Origin: an uncultured Pelagibacteraceae bacterium
GTDB lineage: Bacteria > Pseudomonadota > Alphaproteobacteria > Pelagibacterales > Pelagibacteraceae
Assembly (NCBI GenBank): GCA_902518155.1
Contig: CABYFA010000005.1
Span: 1 to 64,000 of the forward strand
DNA length: 64,000 nucleotides
Reading direction: 5' to 3'
The notes under the pieces were generated by a model, which was not told the origin of the DNA, did no database searches, and worked only from the letters and a program-made list of their open reading frames with translations. Both the position numbers and the translations under genes were made by a program. Each line of letters begins with the position of its first letter. Within the stretch, counting starts at the first letter, position 1. This document shows, piece by piece, positions 1-10,065 of this stretch.

Positions 1-690
1 TTAGAAGCCTTAGTTTCCACTGCTATTGTTGGGATTGGCTTCATTGCAATACTGCAAATGACGAATTTTTCAGTTCAATCGATTGATAGATCAGCAGATC
101 GGACAAAAGCAAATTACTTGACTGAAATGATTGCTGAAGATGTTCTTGGTAGCAAAAATGCATTATATGGCATTGCCTCTGATAGTGAAGATCTTCAAAT
201 AAGAGGCGATGGAACTATTACATTAAGCGGGGGTGGTGATGCCTCAAATATTCAAAAATTTTCACAACATCTTGCTCAAAATACATGGAGTGCTGGATTG
301 AATTGCCAAGGTACTACCAACACAGCTACCGGGGGAGCTCAGTTTCAAGAAAACATTTATGAAACTCAAGAGGTTGATGCACCCAGAAATAAAGAAGCTA
401 AATGGAACCTGATATTTTCTGAAAATAGATTCTTAAAATGTTTAAGCGATAATGAAACTAAAAGATTACAAATGTTTACAATATGTAGATGGGCTAGTTG
501 TGGCGCATTACAATCAGATTCTGTTTTTGATGATCCACTTTATATTGGAAGAGTTGAAATGTTCTTAAATAATGGAAAAAAAAAGAAATATTTATATTTT
601 CAATCTGATTACAAAATAAAAAGAGAAAACGAACAAGCACCTGGAGGACAAGACGGAGGTGGCGGTATGATAGGAACACCATCAGGTTAA
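1..690 (+). CDS. pilV: PilV-like minor pilin (5' truncated)
   Basis: The reading frame is open from base 1, so the gene begins outside the window; the ATG at 58 in the ORF track is internal. The visible N-terminus (LEALVSTAIVGIGFIAILQM) is the hydrophobic helix of a class III-signal prepilin, lacking only the residues around the peptidase cleavage site. The rest is a cysteine-containing globular pilin head. The gene lies directly before pilW and pilX, the usual minor-pilin order, where PilV is expected to help prime pilus assembly in the inner membrane and display PilY1. The C-terminus is Gly-rich. PilV is called from this position plus the helix; the globular part is too divergent to confirm it. 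Confidence 0.72.
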   Translation, partial: LEALVSTAIVGIGFIAILQMTNFSVQSIDRSADRTKANYLTEMIAEDVLGSKNALYGIASDSEDLQIRGDGTITLSGGGDASNIQKFSQHLAQNTWSAGLNCQGTTNTATGGAQFQENIYETQEVDAPRNKEAKWNLIFSENRFLKCLSDNETKRLQMFTICRWASCGALQSDSVFDDPLYIGRVEMFLNNGKKKKYLYFQSDYKIKRENEQAPGGQDGGGGMIGTPSG

Positions 691-1656
691 ATGAAAAAAA
701 AATTCATCAAAAATATATTAGGCCTCACACTGGTTGAAATTTTAATTAGTCTGGTAGTTTCTTCAATGATGATGGCAGCAATGTATACAACTTATTCAAT
801 AGTTAATTCTACTTATGGTCAAGTGGTAAATAAAGCTCAAATTAGTAGAAACTCTAGAGACTTAGTAGAATTATTAATTCGAGATATCAGAATGGCAGGC
901 TTTAAATATTATTTGGGTACGAATTCATTAAATTATCCTGAAGAAACTTATTTACAAATACCAGATACATCAAGTATTGAAGATAGCCATGCTCCTATAG
1001 TGATACAAGAAGGTTTGGATCATGAAAGTTTTGTTGAAACTGGCACAGCCCATGTAACTAAAAATACAAAAAATAATCCTTTAGATCTATGTTGTGATAA
1101 AATTCATATAGTGTTTGATGATTTTGATCAAACCAATCCGCTTCAGCCCTATAAAAGATATAAGACAACCTATTACGCTAGACCAATGGATGATGGAAAA
1201 GATGCTCAAGGACTCATAAATCCAAGGTATGCAATTTATAAATCTAAAATAAGTTGGAGCCAACCCAGAGGCAATGAGACTGATTCCTTTCCTCCAACTG
1301 GTGAATGGATTGGGCAACTCCAGGGCTGTCAAGAGTGTTACCATGAGCAATTAATTAGAGATTACGTTGAAGACATTGAATTTATAGCTTTAGATCGAAA
1401 TGGTAAAAGATTATTACCGTTTCCAGACCCAACAACTGCCGCTGGTAGAGATAATTTGTATAAAATTCGATCTGTAGATATTAAATTATCATTCAGATCA
1501 GAAAAAGATTTTTTCAGACTTGAGGCAAGAGATGGTCAACCCAGAAAAGTACTTGGGTTTTCAAGAACAAAAGAAGATTATACTGACAGGTACTTAAGAG
1601 ATTCAGTGGTAGTAACAGTTTATACACGAAATATAGTTGATGAAGGACTTTTCTAA
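691..1656 (+). CDS. pilW: PilW-like minor pilin
   Basis: This is a 321-residue prepilin-like protein starting immediately after the pilV stop. Its N-terminus has a short basic leader followed by the cleavage motif GLTLVEILIS (Gly-1, Glu+5) and a hydrophobic helix to about residue 32, as required for processing by PilD. The length is typical of PilW, the largest minor pilin. A 'LIRDIRMAGFKYY' segment after the helix matches the 'DiRmAGf' feature common in PilW proteins. It overlaps pilX by one base (TAATG), so translation is probably coupled. Its expected role is as part of the pilus tip initiation complex. Confidence 0.82.
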   Translation: MKKKFIKNILGLTLVEILISLVVSSMMMAAMYTTYSIVNSTYGQVVNKAQISRNSRDLVELLIRDIRMAGFKYYLGTNSLNYPEETYLQIPDTSSIEDSHAPIVIQEGLDHESFVETGTAHVTKNTKNNPLDLCCDKIHIVFDDFDQTNPLQPYKRYKTTYYARPMDDGKDAQGLINPRYAIYKSKISWSQPRGNETDSFPPTGEWIGQLQGCQECYHEQLIRDYVEDIEFIALDRNGKRLLPFPDPTTAAGRDNLYKIRSVDIKLSFRSEKDFFRLEARDGQPRKVLGFSRTKEDYTDRYLRDSVVVTVYTRNIVDEGLF

Positions 1657-2438
1657 TGAAAAAAAATAATCAAGAAGGTTTTACACTTATATTGTCACTC
1701 GTTCTTTTGTTAGTGATGTCTTTAATGGGTGGTAGTTTAATTGTAATTTCGTCTGGCGACCATCAAAGTAATAATACTAGTGATGAATATCAGCAAACTT
1801 TTTATGTGGCAGAACATGCTTTAGTTGAGGCTGAAAAATATATTATTAACGAAATGATTGGTCCTTGGATAAATCCAGGAGAGTCCACAAGAGTACAACC
1901 ACCAAATCCAGAGACAGCGACAACACAGGAAGAAGAAGCTCATGTAGATTATATGGAGGCTCTTAATGCTGAAGCTACATTGAATGGCGGATTTGCAAGA
2001 CATACCGATACACTCCATCCTTGGCCTGTAGGCAGAGGAACACCAGTTAATGTAGTTACTTTACCAGATACTCCTTGCACAAATAGTTTTCGAAATCTAG
2101 TGAGAAATGATGCAGGTAATGTAATGGTGTCTGTACACCAACCAAATTTAAATTTTGGTAATGTCATAGCACCTATTTTGTTGAGTGAGGGCGCTCTAGA
2201 GGAATTGCAACATATGCAAAGATACAGGTGGGAATTTTTTGCAATTAATGTTGGTAGAAAACAATTTACCGGTGGTGGTTCTAGTATTAAAAAAACTACG
2301 ACCAATGTTCAAAAACAGGGAACAGTATATAAAGTGTATGGTTGTGGTATTTTAATGCCAAAAGGCTCTGCTCTTGATGCAGTTAATAATCCTGACATCT
2401 TGATTCCTTTAGAAACCCTAGTAATATTGTCTACATAA
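1656..2438 (+). CDS. pilX: PilX-like minor pilin
   Basis: This 260-residue protein has the N-terminal signature of PilX: basic leader, EGFTLILSLVLLLVMSLMG, then a helix with a 'FYVAEHALVEAEKYI' segment like the 'A..Al..aE..i' stretch that follows the helix in PilX proteins. It lacks Glu at +5 of the processed pilin, which is common for PilX/GspK-type pilins that cap the tip. It forms an overlapping operon with pilW. The C-terminal half is unremarkable in sequence. Confidence 0.78.
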   Translation: MKKNNQEGFTLILSLVLLLVMSLMGGSLIVISSGDHQSNNTSDEYQQTFYVAEHALVEAEKYIINEMIGPWINPGESTRVQPPNPETATTQEEEAHVDYMEALNAEATLNGGFARHTDTLHPWPVGRGTPVNVVTLPDTPCTNSFRNLVRNDAGNVMVSVHQPNLNFGNVIAPILLSEGALEELQHMQRYRWEFFAINVGRKQFTGGGSSIKKTTTNVQKQGTVYKVYGCGILMPKGSALDAVNNPDILIPLETLVILST

Positions 2439-2506
2439 ACCCAAAATGGTTAAATTAGACAAAATTGATTATTTATTTAATTTGATCACTAGGTAATATT
2501 TTAATA

Positions 2507-3028
2507 ATGAAATTATTTTATAAAATTAATTTAATTTTTTTTCTACTATTTAGTTTCAATTCAATTTCAAATGCTTGTGATTTTACAAAGATAGATATGG
2601 GCACACAGATTTCATCTATTGAGGATAAATATGATGATTTGAGCGTTACAAATACAGATGATTATGGTGACTCAACTGTGATGTATACTTATGACACTTC
2701 ACTATTTTGTGATGATGAACTTTTAAAAAATACTTTTGTAAATATTTATATTAAAGAAAAAAAATTGATAGGAATACAAATTGAGGGAATAGCAAGCGAT
2801 AAAAATACAAATGAAATTTATAAATTTGCAAAAAATAATTTTGGTTTAGATAATGATCAAGCCAAATCAGCAAAATGGGTAGGTGCAGTAGATTTGAGCT
2901 CAGACATTAATTCTATTATATATGGTAAAGTAATGGGCTTTGATGGAATACACGAAGCTCTAGAAATTTCTTCTTTTGAGTATGCAGATTTTTTAATTGA
3001 TGGTGATATTGTTGAGGCATTTCAATGA
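2507..3028 (+). CDS. Small secreted protein of unknown function in the pilus operon
   Basis: I do not recognise a family for this 173-residue protein. It has a clear Sec signal peptide (basic start, about 16 hydrophobic residues, cleavage probably after SNA before the first Cys), so it is likely periplasmic. There is a second Cys near residue 66, which could form a disulfide with the first. The mature part is acidic with alternating hydrophobic residues. Its stop overlaps the pilY1 start (ATGA), so it is very likely co-translated with PilY1 and may be an accessory of the tip adhesin; that role is inferred from position only. Confidence 0.6.
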   Translation: MKLFYKINLIFFLLFSFNSISNACDFTKIDMGTQISSIEDKYDDLSVTNTDDYGDSTVMYTYDTSLFCDDELLKNTFVNIYIKEKKLIGIQIEGIASDKNTNEIYKFAKNNFGLDNDQAKSAKWVGAVDLSSDINSIIYGKVMGFDGIHEALEISSFEYADFLIDGDIVEAFQ

Positions 3029-6000
3029 TTAGAGGTTTAAAATTAATTTTATTCTTTTTTGCTTTTTGCAGTTTTAATCAAATCTCTTTCTCTAAACCAC
3101 TACCCCCAGGATCAGGTAGCGGAGATGTTCCGGCAAACATATTATTTTTACTAGATAGTTCAGCAAGTATGAATCGTACAATAGGAGCAGGTATACCAAG
3201 AATATCCTCTATGACAATTGATGGAGATGGCAATAAATTTTTAACATCTGTTGATAGAAGAGGAGGAGGGTTATTTCAATTTAATTCAGATGGTGAGCGA
3301 GTAAACATATCAGGAACTAGAGATAATGGCTCCACTTACTCTGTTTGGCCATGGCGAGCAACTAATGCAACTGATAGAACTTGTGATTTTGGTTTATCAG
3401 TTATGGGTGGTCTACAGACAAATGTAACAATTCCAATATTTGGTAGTTTTCATGAAGTCGATTATGTTGCAAGTGTAACTGTTCCTGGCACGACCATTGA
3501 TGATGATCCTTTATTATTTGTTGGAATGTATAACAATACCAGGGCACCGTATATTATTGGTCTTGATACAAATTTTCGATGCCGTTTAGTAGTGTCGAGT
3601 AGCTTAAATAGAGACAGGATTATGGGTTTTGACATTGCTATCAAAGATAGTGAACCGGTTATATACTTTTATGGTTATACAGGAAGAACAAATAGAGGAA
3701 CTTTTTTAGCAACCTGTAGCTTCGCAAATGCATCTTGTGCTGAAATGATAGGTAGAGGCAGAGGCCGGACGGATACGTTTGGACGATTGTGGGGTGGATT
3801 TCGTATTAGGATAACTGCTGAAGCCACAATGATGTATATGAGTCAAGCGGGTAGATTATATGGATATCAACTACCCGATCAGGTAAATGGTCTTCCAACT
3901 AATACCAGCACGCCTTTAAGGCAATGTACGCCTACGGCTAGGGTCTCGCCATATGATATCTCTAGCACAGATGAGGATATTTTTTATGGAGGCGATTGGA
4001 ATGTTGCTCGTCTTAACAAATTTGAATGGACAGATAATAGAACTTGTACAATACTTGATACAATTGGAACTTTTAGCAATGTGAGAAATAGCGGTGATCC
4101 AGGTACTATTGCAGCTGATAGTATAAGAATGCAGGGTCTAAATGGTGTCAGGGTAATTGGCAACAGAATTTTGTATTCAAGCCGTTCTTATGTTGATGAA
4201 TTATCTGAGAGTTTATGGACAGATGCTAATAGAAACACTACTTGGAGAAACCAAGTTGGTGGACCTAAAATAACAAGATGGACTGGTGCAAAAGATGCTC
4301 TTACTGCAGTTTTAAGTGATAGTACTTTAACATCAGGAGCTAATTTTGGCTTTGGACATTGGAACGCTGGTCATGGTAATTTAGGAAGAAGAGCAGTTCC
4401 TTTTGGAGGAGCTTGGTGTCATAGTAATAATAATCCCTGTAATTATTATGGAGGTCTCAGACCCGCTACTGATAGAGATCCAGCCAGAAGTAATATATGC
4501 ACTAGAAACTCATGTTTAAATGTGGGAATAAGCGAGGGAGGTGCAGCAGCTTCCTTAGATGTAATTGAAAGGTTAGGAGTAGAATGGGGAACAGACTCGG
4601 AGGCATTTTCTCAAATAGCTCATGATTATTTCTTTAACGATTTTACGGAATTTGATCCTGATGCAGAGTGTCAATTGAACTATGTAATTGTTATCGGTGA
4701 TGGAGAAATGACCAAAACAGGGACCAATGGTCAACGAGGAAGAACTGCCGCAAGGCTCGAGCGATTAAGACAAGCAGGGGTTCAAACATTAATGGTTGCT
4801 TATGGAGGTGGAATTAGAGCAAGAGGAATGAATTTATTTAACTCCCTAGCCCGAATTGGATCATGCGAAAATGCTGGCGACGCAGATTGTAGACCCACAA
4901 TAATAGCAAATACTCCTCAAGAATTACGAACGCAATTACAATCAATTATAAGACAAATCATTGCAGAAAAACTTGCATTTACAGCACCATCAATTACCGC
5001 AACCATTCAAGAGGGAGGTTCATTGTATCAAGCTCAATTTGAGTATATTCAATTTGGAGAATGGCAAGGAAGTATCTTTAGATCAGAATTAAGACCAGAT
5101 AAAGAAGTCATACAAGGACTAGATCATGAAGGTAACTGGAGTTCAGCAGTATCGTTAAGAGAACAAATTTTAGAGAGTAGTTCAGGAGGAACAAATGATG
5201 ATGGAAGAAATATTTGGACTGTATTACCAAATATATCTTATTTAGGTAATTGGAATAATTTTACTACTGCTGATGCAAATCAAGATGCAATAAACTCCTT
5301 AATGGGTAGATTGAATTTTAGTTTGCTCGACTATCATAATTCAAGTTCAGAATGTTCAACAAGCAATAGAGGTACAAATCATCCGTCACCATTGGGGGCA
5401 GATGTAGGCCAAGATGGGACTGCCGATGAAGTAGCGGGTCTAATTAATTTTATAAGAGGTCAAGATTATTTTGATTACGATGGAGATTGTATCATCAATG
5501 AACTTAGACCTCATATTCAAGGAGATATTTATCACTCACAATTAATTGAGATTGGAGCGCCCGATGCTAGCACGCAATTCACTGATAATAATCAAGAAGG
5601 ATATTTTAGGATGGTGAATGGTTACACCAACTTTAAACTACAAAATAAGTCTAGAACAAATATTATTTATGCAGGTTCTAATAGTGGTGTATTGCATGCA
5701 ATAAATGCATCAACAGGCAGAGAAGAGTGGGCATTTGTCCCACCATTTATAGCTGCAAAATTACCAATAGCAATTAATCCTTTGTTTGATGGTCGAGGTC
5801 CCAATGGCGAAGGTGGTAGTAACGCAATGTTTGGGGTTGATGGGTCTCCAGTTGTACACGATGTACTGATGAGAGGTTTAGACTCCCAGGGTGAATTAGA
5901 AGATGACCCGACTTGGCATACAATTCTGTTTATACCGTATGGCAGAGGCGGATCTGGTTTTTCTGTATTAGATGTAACACATCCCATTGTTGAACCATCA

Positions 6001-7833
6001 CGTGGACCCTTACACTTGTTCTCAGTTTATAATGATTATATCAGAAAAATTGTTTACATTGCCGATGAAGAAGGGAATATAACTGAGAGATCTTATGTAA
6101 CTAATTCTGTCAATGTAGAAGAATCTAGAGAAGCTTTACGAGCAGCAGTGAACTTAGAGGAGGTTTTGACTGAAGATGGTTTTTATAATGATCCTCAACC
6201 AGATCCTGAAGTCACAGATGCACAAGATGCTAGAGCAGCCTGTCAAACAAATAGTGATGCAACAAGTGGTGAATTTGCAGTAGATGGCAACAACACTTGC
6301 TATATAGGTAGCACTTTCACTTTTGATAATATTCAATTGGATGTGCCTGATGGGCAAGAAATAGATGCTAGCTTATTAAATGTTTCCAAATTAAATTCTG
6401 ATGGAGATTATGAACCTTTAGGTTTTTCAAGTGCGAGAATGATTAATGGAATATTTGAAATAACATTTAATGATGATTTAATTTACAATCCTGGTGGTAG
6501 TGTAAGTGAAACCAGGTTAACAGATGAATTTTTCATTCAAACTTCCTGTACGGCTGCTACTGGGATACCATTTGAATATGACTATAGTAAATTAGGTGAA
6601 ACTTGGTCAACTCCAAGAATAGTTAGGTTGCCTTCTGATGTGCCTGGTGAAGAGCTTGATAGATCAAATGATAAATATGTAGCGATTATGGGAGCTGGTT
6701 TAGCGGCTACCAATCGTTGTGCTGGATCTGCAGTATATCTGATCGAACTTGATGACATGGAAAATCCAGCAAGAATTTATGGCGCAGAGCAAAATCAAGG
6801 ACCAATTACAATAATTGATACAGAGCCAGGTGAAATAAGCATTGGTGGTAGTTCAATAGAAACTCCTAATGGTAGTAATATTAATAATTCAGTTCCAACG
6901 GATCCAATTGTTATAACACCAGATACAGCTTTTGGCGTCCCTTGGAGAGGTGCAATGGTTTATATCAATGACCATGAAGGAAAAATAACAAAAATTAATT
7001 TAACAGACTCTACAAAGCATGGTGCTAGAATGTTTGATCAAACCACTCTATTTAGGCTAAATGCCAATACAGCGAATGCCCGATACACATTTTTTTCAAT
7101 GGATGCAGGTATAGGAGTTACTACTAAAGATTTCTGGTTGTGGGGTGGAACAGGCAACTTCAATAAGCTAGCATCACGTAGTAGGACCATGGATAACATT
7201 ATTTATGGTGTTCGAGATAGAGACTATCCTTTCTTTAAACATTTAAATGGAGTTATTATTCCTAGAGAAACTGACCCAACATTTGTTGAGATGGCTCACC
7301 AAGGTGCTAATGCAGCAGCTGCAATAGATAATCCAGATGGCTCAGCAACAGCTCAGTGTAAAGACGTTACTGGTGATGCAGACGGGAGTCAATGTCCTAC
7401 CACAGAAGATGCTTGGTACATTAAACTTGATCAACAAGATGGGCTAGATCCAAATGATCTTCGAACAACAAATACAATGAGAAAAACTTCAGCACCACCA
7501 ACATTCTTTCAGGGTCAAGTGTATTTCCCAATTTATGAACCACCTGCGGGAACTGGTGAGGAGAGTTGTAAAATTGGAAATGCATTTATATGTGCATCTG
7601 ATGATGAATGTGGAACGAACAATTCACATAAATTAGTAAAAGGAAGTACAGCTAACGCTGAAGCATGTACGTTTGTTAGAGAAGGTGTTCTCTCAGAATT
7701 AGTTGTCTTTGATAATACACTTTTTGCAAACGTTGCAGGACCAAGTGAAATGGAGCAAACTTTATATAAGATAACAGCAATAGCTGGTGAAGTTTTATCA
7801 AATTCGGGTGGTTGGCGAGATGTTGGCTTTTAA
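3025..7833 (+). CDS. pilY1: PilY1-like type IV pilus tip adhesin
   Basis: This is a giant exported protein of 1602 residues. After a signal peptide (1-23) comes a von Willebrand A first strand with an intact MIDAS motif DSSAS (about residue 43). About 360 residues of repetitive, propeller-like sequence then interrupt the VWA fold, which resumes near residue 416 and includes YVIVIGDGEMT around 560. From about residue 830 the PilY1 C-terminal domain starts (GDIYHS, then NIIYAGSNSGVLHAINA), a PQQ-like beta-propeller that in known PilY1 proteins binds calcium and controls pilus extension and adhesion. It overlaps the upstream small gene by ATGA and ends 12 bases from the convergent pilD stop. Typical PilY1 proteins are roughly 1000-1200 residues, so this one is enlarged. 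Confidence 0.88.
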   Translation: MIRGLKLILFFFAFCSFNQISFSKPLPPGSGSGDVPANILFLLDSSASMNRTIGAGIPRISSMTIDGDGNKFLTSVDRRGGGLFQFNSDGERVNISGTRDNGSTYSVWPWRATNATDRTCDFGLSVMGGLQTNVTIPIFGSFHEVDYVASVTVPGTTIDDDPLLFVGMYNNTRAPYIIGLDTNFRCRLVVSSSLNRDRIMGFDIAIKDSEPVIYFYGYTGRTNRGTFLATCSFANASCAEMIGRGRGRTDTFGRLWGGFRIRITAEATMMYMSQAGRLYGYQLPDQVNGLPTNTSTPLRQCTPTARVSPYDISSTDEDIFYGGDWNVARLNKFEWTDNRTCTILDTIGTFSNVRNSGDPGTIAADSIRMQGLNGVRVIGNRILYSSRSYVDELSESLWTDANRNTTWRNQVGGPKITRWTGAKDALTAVLSDSTLTSGANFGFGHWNAGHGNLGRRAVPFGGAWCHSNNNPCNYYGGLRPATDRDPARSNICTRNSCLNVGISEGGAAASLDVIERLGVEWGTDSEAFSQIAHDYFFNDFTEFDPDAECQLNYVIVIGDGEMTKTGTNGQRGRTAARLERLRQAGVQTLMVAYGGGIRARGMNLFNSLARIGSCENAGDADCRPTIIANTPQELRTQLQSIIRQIIAEKLAFTAPSITATIQEGGSLYQAQFEYIQFGEWQGSIFRSELRPDKEVIQGLDHEGNWSSAVSLREQILESSSGGTNDDGRNIWTVLPNISYLGNWNNFTTADANQDAINSLMGRLNFSLLDYHNSSSECSTSNRGTNHPSPLGADVGQDGTADEVAGLINFIRGQDYFDYDGDCIINELRPHIQGDIYHSQLIEIGAPDASTQFTDNNQEGYFRMVNGYTNFKLQNKSRTNIIYAGSNSGVLHAINASTGREEWAFVPPFIAAKLPIAINPLFDGRGPNGEGGSNAMFGVDGSPVVHDVLMRGLDSQGELEDDPTWHTILFIPYGRGGSGFSVLDVTHPIVEPSRGPLHLFSVYNDYIRKIVYIADEEGNITERSYVTNSVNVEESREALRAAVNLEEVLTEDGFYNDPQPDPEVTDAQDARAACQTNSDATSGEFAVDGNNTCYIGSTFTFDNIQLDVPDGQEIDASLLNVSKLNSDGDYEPLGFSSARMINGIFEITFNDDLIYNPGGSVSETRLTDEFFIQTSCTAATGIPFEYDYSKLGETWSTPRIVRLPSDVPGEELDRSNDKYVAIMGAGLAATNRCAGSAVYLIELDDMENPARIYGAEQNQGPITIIDTEPGEISIGGSSIETPNGSNINNSVPTDPIVITPDTAFGVPWRGAMVYINDHEGKITKINLTDSTKHGARMFDQTTLFRLNANTANARYTFFSMDAGIGVTTKDFWLWGGTGNFNKLASRSRTMDNIIYGVRDRDYPFFKHLNGVIIPRETDPTFVEMAHQGANAAAAIDNPDGSATAQCKDVTGDADGSQCPTTEDAWYIKLDQQDGLDPNDLRTTNTMRKTSAPPTFFQGQVYFPIYEPPAGTGEESCKIGNAFICASDDECGTNNSHKLVKGSTANAEACTFVREGVLSELVVFDNTLFANVAGPSEMEQTLYKITAIAGEVLSNSGGWRDVGF

Positions 7834-7845
7834 ATAAAAAAAATT

Positions 7846-8610
7846 TTAATTTAAAAATAACTTAATCTGATTATTAAAAAAAAGAAAAATAACACATCCA
7901 ATGATGAGGTATGGGCCAAACGGTATCTGAGAAGAAAGTTTCTTTTTTTTTTTAATCAAATCAGGCATGACACTAATTAAAGCGACTGCGGAAGAAAAAA
8001 ATATTACAAAAGGAATTGAAATCCAACCAAACCAAAAACCAATCACTGAAAGCAACTTCGCATCACCCAAACCCATTCCCTCAATATTTCTTAATTTTTT
8101 ATAAATAAAAATTATTAGCCAAATTAAAATGTAGCCAAAGAAACCACCTATTAATGAGTTGATAAAATTTGGAAATAGATAAACATTAAGATTAGGATCA
8201 AATGATTTTAAAAATCCTACTAACATTAATGGATATGTAATTTCATTTGGGATGATGAAATGTTTTAAATCAATAAAAAATATTATTATAAACCCAATAC
8301 TTAAGATAAAAAATAAGAGACTTGTTAATGTTACACCGAATAAATAAAATATAAATACAAAAATTAAAGCAGCAAATAATTCTACTATAAAATATTTAAA
8401 ATTTATCTTAGCTGAGCAATGACTACATCTAGCTTTGAGGAGTATAAAAGAAAGTAATGGAATATTATCATGCCAACTAATTTGTTTTTTACATTGAGGG
8501 CAGTGTGAACGACCGGTAATTACACTTATATTATCTGGGATTCTGTGAATACATACATTGCTAAAACTCCCCCATATACTTCCAAAGATAAATACTATAA
8601 TATAGAACAC
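7846..8610 (-). CDS. pilD: Prepilin peptidase PilD
   Basis: This 254-residue polytopic membrane protein matches the A24A prepilin peptidases. It has an N-terminal helix with GSIWGSFSNVCIHRIP, and a cytoplasmic zinc-type module with two CxxC pairs (CPQC and CSHC). The two catalytic aspartates lie in FFIDLKHFIIPNEIT and GMGLGDAKLL (the G-x-GD motif). It would cleave, and probably N-methylate, the prepilins encoded around it. It is the only minus-strand gene inside the pilus block, convergent to pilY1, with about 80-100 bases separating it from the divergent phosphatase gene. Length and motifs are complete. Confidence 0.93.
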   Translation of the reverse strand: MFYIIVFIFGSIWGSFSNVCIHRIPDNISVITGRSHCPQCKKQISWHDNIPLLSFILLKARCSHCSAKINFKYFIVELFAALIFVFIFYLFGVTLTSLLFFILSIGFIIIFFIDLKHFIIPNEITYPLMLVGFLKSFDPNLNVYLFPNFINSLIGGFFGYILIWLIIFIYKKLRNIEGMGLGDAKLLSVIGFWFGWISIPFVIFFSSAVALISVMPDLIKKKKKLSSQIPFGPYLIIGCVIFLFFNNQIKLFLN

Positions 8611-8709
8611 AATTTATAGTTTAATTTGAGAGGAAAATTCTATGAGCCCGTTAATGCAGTATTGTATAAACATCATAGCATCTGTTAGGTGCAAATAGAA
8701 ATTAGGCGT

Positions 8710-10059
8710 ATGAATAATGATTTCCATCAAAATCAAAATTATCAAATTACTAATGAATATCAATTTCTAAATAACATGTTTTTTGGCGCAAAAAAAAAGG
8801 AAACAATAAAAACAGACGATACTAGTAGTAAAGATTTAGAGCTAGTAACTAAAATGAACCAAGAGTTTGCTATGTCTCTTGATTTGAAAGAAACATTAAA
8901 TAACGCATTAGAATTAATTATAAAAAGAATTAATGCTCAAGCAGCAAATATTTTTTTGATTGATCAAAAGAATCAATCCTTTCAATGTATTGCTTCAAAA
9001 CATCAGGCTTATCTTGAGGACTTTGAAATACCTATTACCCAAGGAGTCATGGGCAAAGCTGCAATTATGAAAAAATGTATTAGAGTTGGAGATGTTAGAA
9101 AAGATATTAGAGAAATTGCTGAATTTTATTTTGATTTAGATAATAAAACAAATTTTACAACTTACTCGGTCTTATGTTCACCATTAATAGTATCGGATGA
9201 ATGTATTGGTGTTATTCATTGTTTAAATAAAAAAACAAATAATAAACTTTTTGAAGAAAATGACAGGAAACTTTTAGAAACTTTGTCTGGTCCAGCTGCT
9301 TTAGCAATAAATAATGCGAAGATGGCTAAAGACCTTATAGATAAGAATAGAATGCAAAAAGAAATTGAAATTGTTGGAGAGATACAAAAAACTTTACTAT
9401 CCCAAAACAAAAAAGAAAATTTTCCTATTGCAGGAATAAATATCCCAGCCAAAGTTGTCTCAGGAGATTTTTATAATTTTGCAAAACTTACAGATGGAGT
9501 GTATGGTTTTGGTGTTGCAGATGTCTCAGGCAAGGGAATAAAATCTTCTTTGCTTATGTCTAAAGCTTCAAGCTTGTATAGATGTTTAAGTAAAACAAAT
9601 TATTCTGCAGCGGAACTCTTAGATATTTTAAATTCAGAGATCTGTGAAACAACATCAAGAGGAATGTTTGTTACAATGTTAATTGGTGTTTATGATAGTA
9701 ATAAAAAAGAATTAACATTGGCAAACGCTGGGCATGAACCTCCATTAATCTATTCTGATGATGGAAACTTTTCAAATTTCGATGAAGCAGGACCTCCGTT
9801 AGGCATTGCACCTAAATTTAAATTTAAAGAAACAAAAATTAATTTTTCTAATAGCTCAATGTATATATTCACTGATGGTATTACAGAAATAAAAGATACT
9901 AAGGGCAACATGTTAGAGTCTGATGGATTTAAAAATTATATAAAGAAATATCAACAGACACCTAATCATGAAAGATTAAATAAAATTGTAGAAGATATAA
10001 TTAAATCAGGTCGAATTCAGAAAGATGATTTAACTATTGTAGTTGTAGACGGGAAATAG
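8710..10059 (+). CDS. GAF-domain PP2C (SpoIIE/RsbU-type) phosphatase
   Basis: The protein has an N-terminal GAF-like sensor domain (about residues 50-200) joined by a helix to a SpoIIE-type PP2C phosphatase domain. Metal-binding motifs are visible: VVSGDFYNF, ADVSGKGI, FTDGITE and KDDLTIVVV. Such enzymes dephosphorylate phospho-STAS antagonists and so set the state of an RsbW-type kinase. The likely substrates are the two STAS proteins at 19.6-20.2 kb. The ORF track begins at a GTG (8689); I prefer the ATG seven codons later, which has AGG just upstream, but this is not certain. It sits between pilD and pilMN inside the pilus locus, which suggests that it regulates pili. Confidence 0.88.
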   Translation: MNNDFHQNQNYQITNEYQFLNNMFFGAKKKETIKTDDTSSKDLELVTKMNQEFAMSLDLKETLNNALELIIKRINAQAANIFLIDQKNQSFQCIASKHQAYLEDFEIPITQGVMGKAAIMKKCIRVGDVRKDIREIAEFYFDLDNKTNFTTYSVLCSPLIVSDECIGVIHCLNKKTNNKLFEENDRKLLETLSGPAALAINNAKMAKDLIDKNRMQKEIEIVGEIQKTLLSQNKKENFPIAGINIPAKVVSGDFYNFAKLTDGVYGFGVADVSGKGIKSSLLMSKASSLYRCLSKTNYSAAELLDILNSEICETTSRGMFVTMLIGVYDSNKKELTLANAGHEPPLIYSDDGNFSNFDEAGPPLGIAPKFKFKETKINFSNSSMYIFTDGITEIKDTKGNMLESDGFKNYIKKYQQTPNHERLNKIVEDIIKSGRIQKDDLTIVVVDGK

Positions 10060-10065
10060 TTTTTT

